A stretch of 64,000 nucleotides of DNA. Origin: Antitrichia curtipendula. Lineage: Eukaryota > Streptophyta > Bryopsida > Hypnales > Leucodontaceae. The notes under the pieces are model-generated. The model had not been told where the DNA came from. It saw only the letters and a list, made by a program, of their open reading frames with translations, and searched no databases. The position numbers were made by a program, and so were the translations under genes. Within the stretch, counting starts at the first letter, position 1. Every line of letters starts with the position of its first letter. Below, one piece after another: positions 58,634-64,000 of this stretch. The stretch lies in the NCBI GenBank assembly GCA_951230915.1, contig OX579637.1:4526001-4590000 (forward strand), in the 5' to 3' direction.

Positions 58634-61600
58634 TCACATAGAATGAGAGTGTCCACTACTATTAGTGGACAAAGTCTCTATCTCTGATTCTAGGGCTGTG
58701 ACATCTACAAACTGCAAAACTCTTAGATTTGCAGTTGTAGACATTTTTTGGCTTGGAAAATCCCTCTGAGATGCAAATGTCAAGGCTAAAGCTTCGGCAT
58801 ACTCAGGCAACACAAAGGACTTCTTCGGGCTCGGAAGAAAACTAGATAAAGTAAAAAATGGACAATGACCTTCTCCATTAGAAGTCATGCTGCAAGATAA
58901 AAACAAATTATTAGACATGATTTGAATATCACATTAAACAAACATCCAACATAAATTCAAAAGGAGTAATGAATTATAAAAATCTTCACATACAAATAGG
59001 AAAACAATGCAAGCTATGGATAGACTTACTTATTGAAACGAGATTTCTTGACAATGTAGAGAACAATAACCTCCACTACATCTTTATCATCAGAATCTGC
59101 TGTGATTGCTACGGTTTTAGGAGGGACATCTGGAACTGTGCGTATCATTAAAGCCAAAATAGCATCAAAGATTGCCTTGTCCTCTTCGAGTGCAAGTACA
59201 TGCCTGCTCAAGATCCTACAAGCATGGATGGAAGCACCTAACACCAAGAAGACAAAAAAATTAAGTACTACAGCATTCAAGGAAACATAAAATGAAAATT
59301 TACAATTACCAAACATAACTTATTAAGTCATTAAAAATTACCCATTACAGCAGTGCAATCGACAACAATATTATTGGGATATGTTGATGCTTCTATCAAC
59401 ATCTGCAAGAAACGGGGATCCTTTTCTTGTGCCCCTCTCCAAGCTTTGAAGTTGTTGTCCATGGTCAAAGTCTCCTTCGTGAAAATTTGCAGAACACCAT
59501 CCATAGCAACATCTATCCCTAATTCCTTCAGCTTCGGACATGGGTGGAATTGGAATTTGGAAGGTCCAACACCAACCAAATTCCTCACCAACAACATAAC
59601 TTGAAAGAACTGGGTCTGCATGAAAGAAGATGTATAAAAACATCTGTTCAAAAACAAGTGTAGATACATACTACCAACTGACTTGAGAAACTCAAGAAAT
59701 CAGAAGTGACTAAAGGGATACAGCTGAAAGGAAGAGTCAACATTCAAACAATTCAAGAAAAAGAAACTGAAAACTAACTATTAAAGATTGAAAGCATTTG
59801 GATCAAAACAAAACATTTGAAAAGGAAATGAATGAGAAAATGAACATACCGTGCATCCCGTAGAAACATGTGATGCGAGATGTAACCAATTTGTTCCCCA
59901 CCAATCCTTCATCTTTGTAAACGAGTACGTAGTAGCATACTTCAGAATGGTGGCCTTTGCAACAGCACATCGTGAATGAATAATCACGATCGCTCCATCA
60001 TCATGCAAATGGCCGTCCGCAAACTCAAATACCACCTCCAACCACTCAGGTTTAGCCATGTTCCAGTTGGGAATACTAGTAGCTGGCATGGACAAAGAAG
60101 GGACAGGCAGTCCCTCGGGCATATCCGCGATAACAAGGTCAACGCGAGGTTTATCACTTTGTTTACCTTTGAAGTTACGTTGTTTGTCACCTTTTTGCTG
60201 CAACAACATAGTCTCCATCAGTACAGAGACAAATGACACTAAAAAAATAGACTATAGGAAAATCATGAACAACGGTGAAGCTATTAACCTTATCAATGAA
60301 ACTGAGAAGGTCGTCATAGACCTTGGGGAGAGGATCCGCCAATACATCTGCAAGAGAATAGTTCAAAATCAACTCAGAGATAGTAATCTCTGAGTCCTTC
60401 AAATACTCCACAGTTGCAGGTCCATGATGGATTTCCTCTAGACTGAGCGAAGCATACTCAGCGTCATGTTTGGTGCCACGAAAAAATGAGCGTTGGTGCT
60501 GTGAGCCCTCATCGATGGTTGATGAAGGCGGTTGTTGCTCCTTCTTCTTCCCCTTCATCTTCACAACTGTTAAGGCACTTTCCGTCTCAAGCATTTTTTG
60601 TGTCCTCTTAGAAATCCTCTCTTTGGCTTTGTCCACCCCCTCGGAGTTCTTCTAAGCAATTTTCTTGTCCGCCTCATCTCTCTGCTTGATAGCTCTAGCT
60701 TTGTCATCCTCATCAAGTCCAACAAACTCATCAATCTCCTCAACAATCTGGTAGGAGTTGATCGATTGTTTGAGGTGCTCCTCAAGCAACGGCGTGAACT
60801 CTGGTGGACAATCCAAATACCATGCTCCCGGCTTCAAGTGCAAACTAGTCCACCACTTCAACTGCAACGGGGAGAACATGCAATGCTCAGAAGAGACATC
60901 TAACCAGGTTCCCAGAAACGGAAGAAGATCACGTTTCAGGATCGCACCTTTTGGCAATAGCTCATACTTGAAATACCTAAAACACCAAAGAATACCCATT
61001 ACAAACTTTAACAACATTTTAGAAACAAACATAAAAAAGTGCCAATGACAACATCCACTAGATTACGTACCGGTAAATGACACGTTTCACCACAAGATTG
61101 GAGCCCTTATGCTTTTTGAAATCACTGGACTTCCTGAAGACATTGTGACCTCTAAATTGGGTAATGAATGCGTGGTCCCAAACTCGAATTCTCCACCCTT
61201 CTAAGTACTCGGCAAAACTCTCTGGCTCCATGGAGGAATCCATGGTCAAATTCAGCTGGTCCTTCTTCACAATGTTGTCAAACATTTCTGTCCCAACTTC
61301 TTCAATCTGTACATTAAGATCACGGAATTAGATGCATGCATTTGATTGCATTTTGAAAAAGAAGAACTCCAATTTTTAGAAGGTAGAGTTAAACAAAGAC
61401 TTATCAGGATTCAAAATGTAACTGCAACTAAATCACTTACCCCTGCATACCAACAGGCTTTTTCCAGGAAGGACTTCAACTCGTCCTCTCCAACTAGCTT
61501 CACTGGAAATCTTCTTACTTCTCTTGTCTGAGTAGAACAATTCTACCAGCGGAGCCACTTGACCTTTTGATTGCTGTTGATGTTGTAAGTTGCAATCAAC

Positions 61601-61934
61601 TGCAACTTCTCCAAAGTCATTTCTGGAGTGACGTTTGAGCTCCAATGGCGCTCAATCTAAAACTAAAGTGCACTTCTATTAGGGATATATATTACAACAT
61701 CAAAAACTTAACTAGTGAACATACAAATGTTAATACATACTTCGACAAGCTAATTAGTCTCAAGGCTTGAGTTGGCGATGGCGGTTAACTTGCCCAACTT
61801 CTATATCAATCTGGATGTTTTTTCCTTCGTTCCCAATCTCATTGTAGCTAGTACACCCTCCTCCGACTGCTCTTCCTCCAATGCTTCTTCCTTATATAAC
61901 CGAACTCAAGATCAGAGGCGGCAGCAATCTCGTA
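58634..61934 (-). pseudogene. Spliced gene for a permuted amino-methyltransferase-like protein
   Basis: Exons on the minus strand, by visible GT/AG sites: 61,934-61,741, 61,656-61,441, 61,306-61,071, 60,976-60,289, 60,197-59,850, 59,615-59,342, 59,238-59,030 and 58,889-58,634 (TGA-free end not checked beyond the stop at 58,634). Phases agree at the junctions I examined from the first exon on, giving over 700 codons. Exon 5 carries VDLVIADMPEG, the motif IV position (DPPY-like) of N4/N6 amino-methyltransferases. Exons 6-7 join into NIVVDCTAVMGASIHACRI and LSRHVLALEEDKA, a motif I plus acidic residue. Motif IV before motif I marks the permuted (beta) class. DMPEG deviates from DPPY, so activity is uncertain. 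In-frame stops occur in exons 1 (four), 2 and 4, with no frameshift seen. Upstream exons may lie to the right. Confidence 0.55.
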
Positions 61935-62490
61935 CTGTGGAAGTACAAAATCATTAGTGAACATGGTAAACAAATCATTAAAAGTCAAAAAAGGAAGAAG
62001 CAAATAAACCAGAATTACTAGATAGAATATTTACTCGGAAAATGAATGAGGTGAAAACCTCAAGCAACATCGTGTACCAACTCTTCCGGAGATTTTGATG
62101 GCACTAGGTCGAGCAGAATGTAATACCAACACCAATGAATCAGAATCCCAATTCTACGTTGTCAAGAGTCCAGTAATGACGACAACCGTGTATTGCAAAT
62201 CAGCTCGACCTGCGCTGAATCGCTTTTGAAGTCCAGAGTCAGAAATGTTCACGTATTATAATTCAACATGATAACAGTAGATATGTCATTCCTCCCGGCG
62301 CGATCTGACGTCTAATACCAAGTTAGTAGTGTGATATGTCAAAGACTAATGATCTGCAGTATCTAAAAAACTATTTGTAAACAACATGTCAATATAACAA
62401 TCTTGGCACCACGTCATTGTAATTAAGAAAGGGCCATGCTATATTCTGAAACAATGGAACAATGCACTGCAGACACGCAATGAACTGCAG

Positions 62491-63295
62491 TTTAGAGCTA
62501 AGCACGTTGAAGCACAATATTAGGATATATACTAAACATCTATGCAAGGTTGGTCCTCTCTTGCAATTCAGCGCTAAGCGCACTGAAATGCAACACTATG
62601 ATGTATACTAATTATCTACGCGTAGTCGGTTTCAAATGCCATTGAGCACTAAGGGCGTTCAAGTGCAATACTATGTATATTCTACGTCTATTCATGACCA
62701 GTCGCAAATGCAATTCAGCGCTAAGCGCGTTGAAATGCAATACTATGGTATACGTCATTGTAATTAGGGAAGGGACATGCTATATTATGTAACACTGGAG
62801 CTATGCACTGCAGATACGCAATGAACTATAGTTTAGAGCTAAGCGCGCTGAAGCACAATACTAAGATATATACAGACCATCTACGCAAGGTCGGTCCTCT
62901 CCTGCAATTCAGTGCTAAACGCGCTGAAACCATTATCATGAAGTACATGAAACAGATATTCATGGTCGGTTTTAAAATGCAATTCAGCGCTAAGCGCGCT
63001 GAAATGCAACACTATGATGTATACTAATTATCTACTTGTAGTCGATTTCAAATGCCATTCAGCACTATGCACGTTGAAATGCAATACTATGTATATTCAA
63101 CGTCTATTCATGACCGGTCGCAAATGCAATTCAGCGCTGAGCGTGCTGAAATGCAATAGTATGGTATATGTTAATCATGTTAGCGTCGTCGGTCCTCTAC
63201 TGCAATTCAGCGCTATGCGCGCTAAAATGTAATTCAACGGTTTTGAAATCATGAACAATTCTCTACTGCAATTCAACGCGGTCAACGCTGAATTA
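62491..63295. repeat. Array of palindromic monomers of about 75 bp
   Basis: Eleven copies of a palindrome of the form TTCAGCGCTAAGCGCGCTGAA begin near 62,491, 62,567, 62,642, 62,714, 62,832, 62,908, 62,983, 63,058, 63,129, 63,207 and 63,272. Spacing is 65-78 bp, with one gap of 118. Linkers fall into recurring types (ATGCAACACTATGATGTATA twice, TGTATATTCTACGTCTATTC twice, CGTCATTGTAATTA twice), so a higher-order unit of roughly 340-415 bp is repeated. Odd copies have decayed arms. Confidence 0.85.
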
Positions 63296-63299
63296 CAAT

Positions 63300-64000
63300 T
63301 CCGTAAAATGAGGGACCTTCATTGTTATTTTTATTGGTTACTGTCTCCTGGATTTACGACGCCCATTTCGGTGACTATCTCACATCGAACAAACGCGGTT
63401 CTGAAGCGGTCTACAAATCGGTCTGCAATGCGGGCGATGCAATACATGAAGACATGAAATGCGGTATCGGGGAATACAGAATTCATCAAACAACGTCATT
63501 GCCAACCAATGAATGGATAATGTCTATCCTGGTGAGTGACAAGCTTCCAATAATGAGACGATGATAGCTTACAAGTAACAATCTGCGGTGAAGTGCCTCC
63601 TCTAACAACGCGACAGACAATAACAACCCGACTTCAAGTCGATCACAAAACGATACTACTCTGAACTCTTCATAGAAATCTAACAATACAAGTCAATTGC
63701 ACAAATGAAGAGAGCAGCGTAACTACGAGGAAGTCGATGCAAGTGAAGAGAAGGGGAAATAGCACGTCCACGAGTAGGTTGATGGCGCTCGCTCGATTTC
63801 CTGGTGGGAACAAAGGAGCACAAATGTTTTCAAAAATTCCCTCCTAATTTTTGATGTCCAGAGAATCAATGTGGCCTTTGCAGCTTTACACTAAGAAAGC
63901 ATCCTCCAAAGCGTGATTTATTCAATGGTCCCACTGAAGTTATGGGCAAAATTCTGACGAGGGTTTCCTTCATAAATGCTGGTTGACTTTATTAGACTAA
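63300..64000. other. No gene recognised at the right edge
   Basis: A plus-strand frame at 63,322-63,564 is open and of mixed composition but shows no family features. The rest is unremarkable. Confidence 0.4.

Noticed and set aside
62803..63232. Short plus-strand frames containing FSAKRAE repeats
   Set aside because: They are translations of the palindromic monomer array.
1..64000. CRISPR array, bacterial operon, rRNA or tRNA genes
   Set aside because: No regularly spaced identical direct repeats with unique spacers, no Shine-Dalgarno-linked gene strings and no cloverleaf-like sequence were seen. The palindromic array at 62.5 kb has related, not unique, linkers.

Overview
This is a repeat-dominated window of a nuclear eukaryotic genome. 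I think it comes from a streptophyte, most probably a charophyte alga such as a Chara-like species (inference, about 0.6). The reasons are GT-AG introns, TTTAGGG-type telomere-like motifs, fragments of a plant-type receptor-like cytoplasmic kinase and a plant-type class 3 lipase, a plastid-type DUF493 gene, and a Ty3/gypsy element carrying a cytosine DNA methyltransferase, an arrangement already reported in charophytes. Nearly everything recognisable is a transposable element or its debris. The only apparently intact ordinary gene is the short DUF493 gene near 34.3 kb.

Layout. 0.9-12.3 kb: three large intronless minus-strand genes (kinase-like, hAT transposase, coiled-coil/RING). Each is preceded by an array of GTCCG/CGGAC motifs, and the block ends at a hAT-type terminus at 12,274. 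They may be cargo of one very large hAT element whose other end lies outside the window. 12.3-15.6 kb: a truncated copy of a gag-like element (here 'element B'), split by a CACTA-type element with an AAA target duplication. 15.8-22.6 kb: a decayed, intron-containing plus-strand locus with methyltransferase-like and FCP1/NIF-phosphatase-like parts, two small CACTA-type MITEs, and a recurring AGGTCGAGTCGACCT-like motif. 22.6-33.9 kb: AT-rich, with MITEs and a dead Tc1 transposase (DD34E spacing). 34.0-34.5 kb: DUF493 gene.

36.5-50.5 kb: a minus-strand Ty3/gypsy element with the order gag (two zinc knuckles), protease, C5-cytosine DNA methyltransferase, reverse transcriptase, RNase H, integrase, PHD finger. 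It is broken by element B copy 1 (43,084-47,825, target duplication CTGAG), which itself holds a CACTA-type element (45,465-46,701, GAA), and by another CACTA-type element in the protease (41,546-42,846, ATG). 50.7-54.2 kb: element B copy 2 (target duplication AGTAG). 54.2-56.0 kb: minus-strand gene fragments (unknown, lipase, kinase). 56.9-57.4 kb: PIF/Harbinger remnant. 58.6-61.9 kb: a spliced minus-strand gene for a permuted amino-methyltransferase-like protein, with consistent splice phases but several in-frame stops. 62.5-63.3 kb: an array of 11 palindromic monomers of about 75 bp upstream of that gene.

Two themes link the window. DNA-methylation-related enzymes occur in a retrotransposon and in a spliced locus. 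Many genes are broken by in-frame stops, several of which can be shown or argued to be C-to-T (or G-to-A) changes, as expected for decay of methylated DNA. All calls rest on reading the sequence. No database search was possible.
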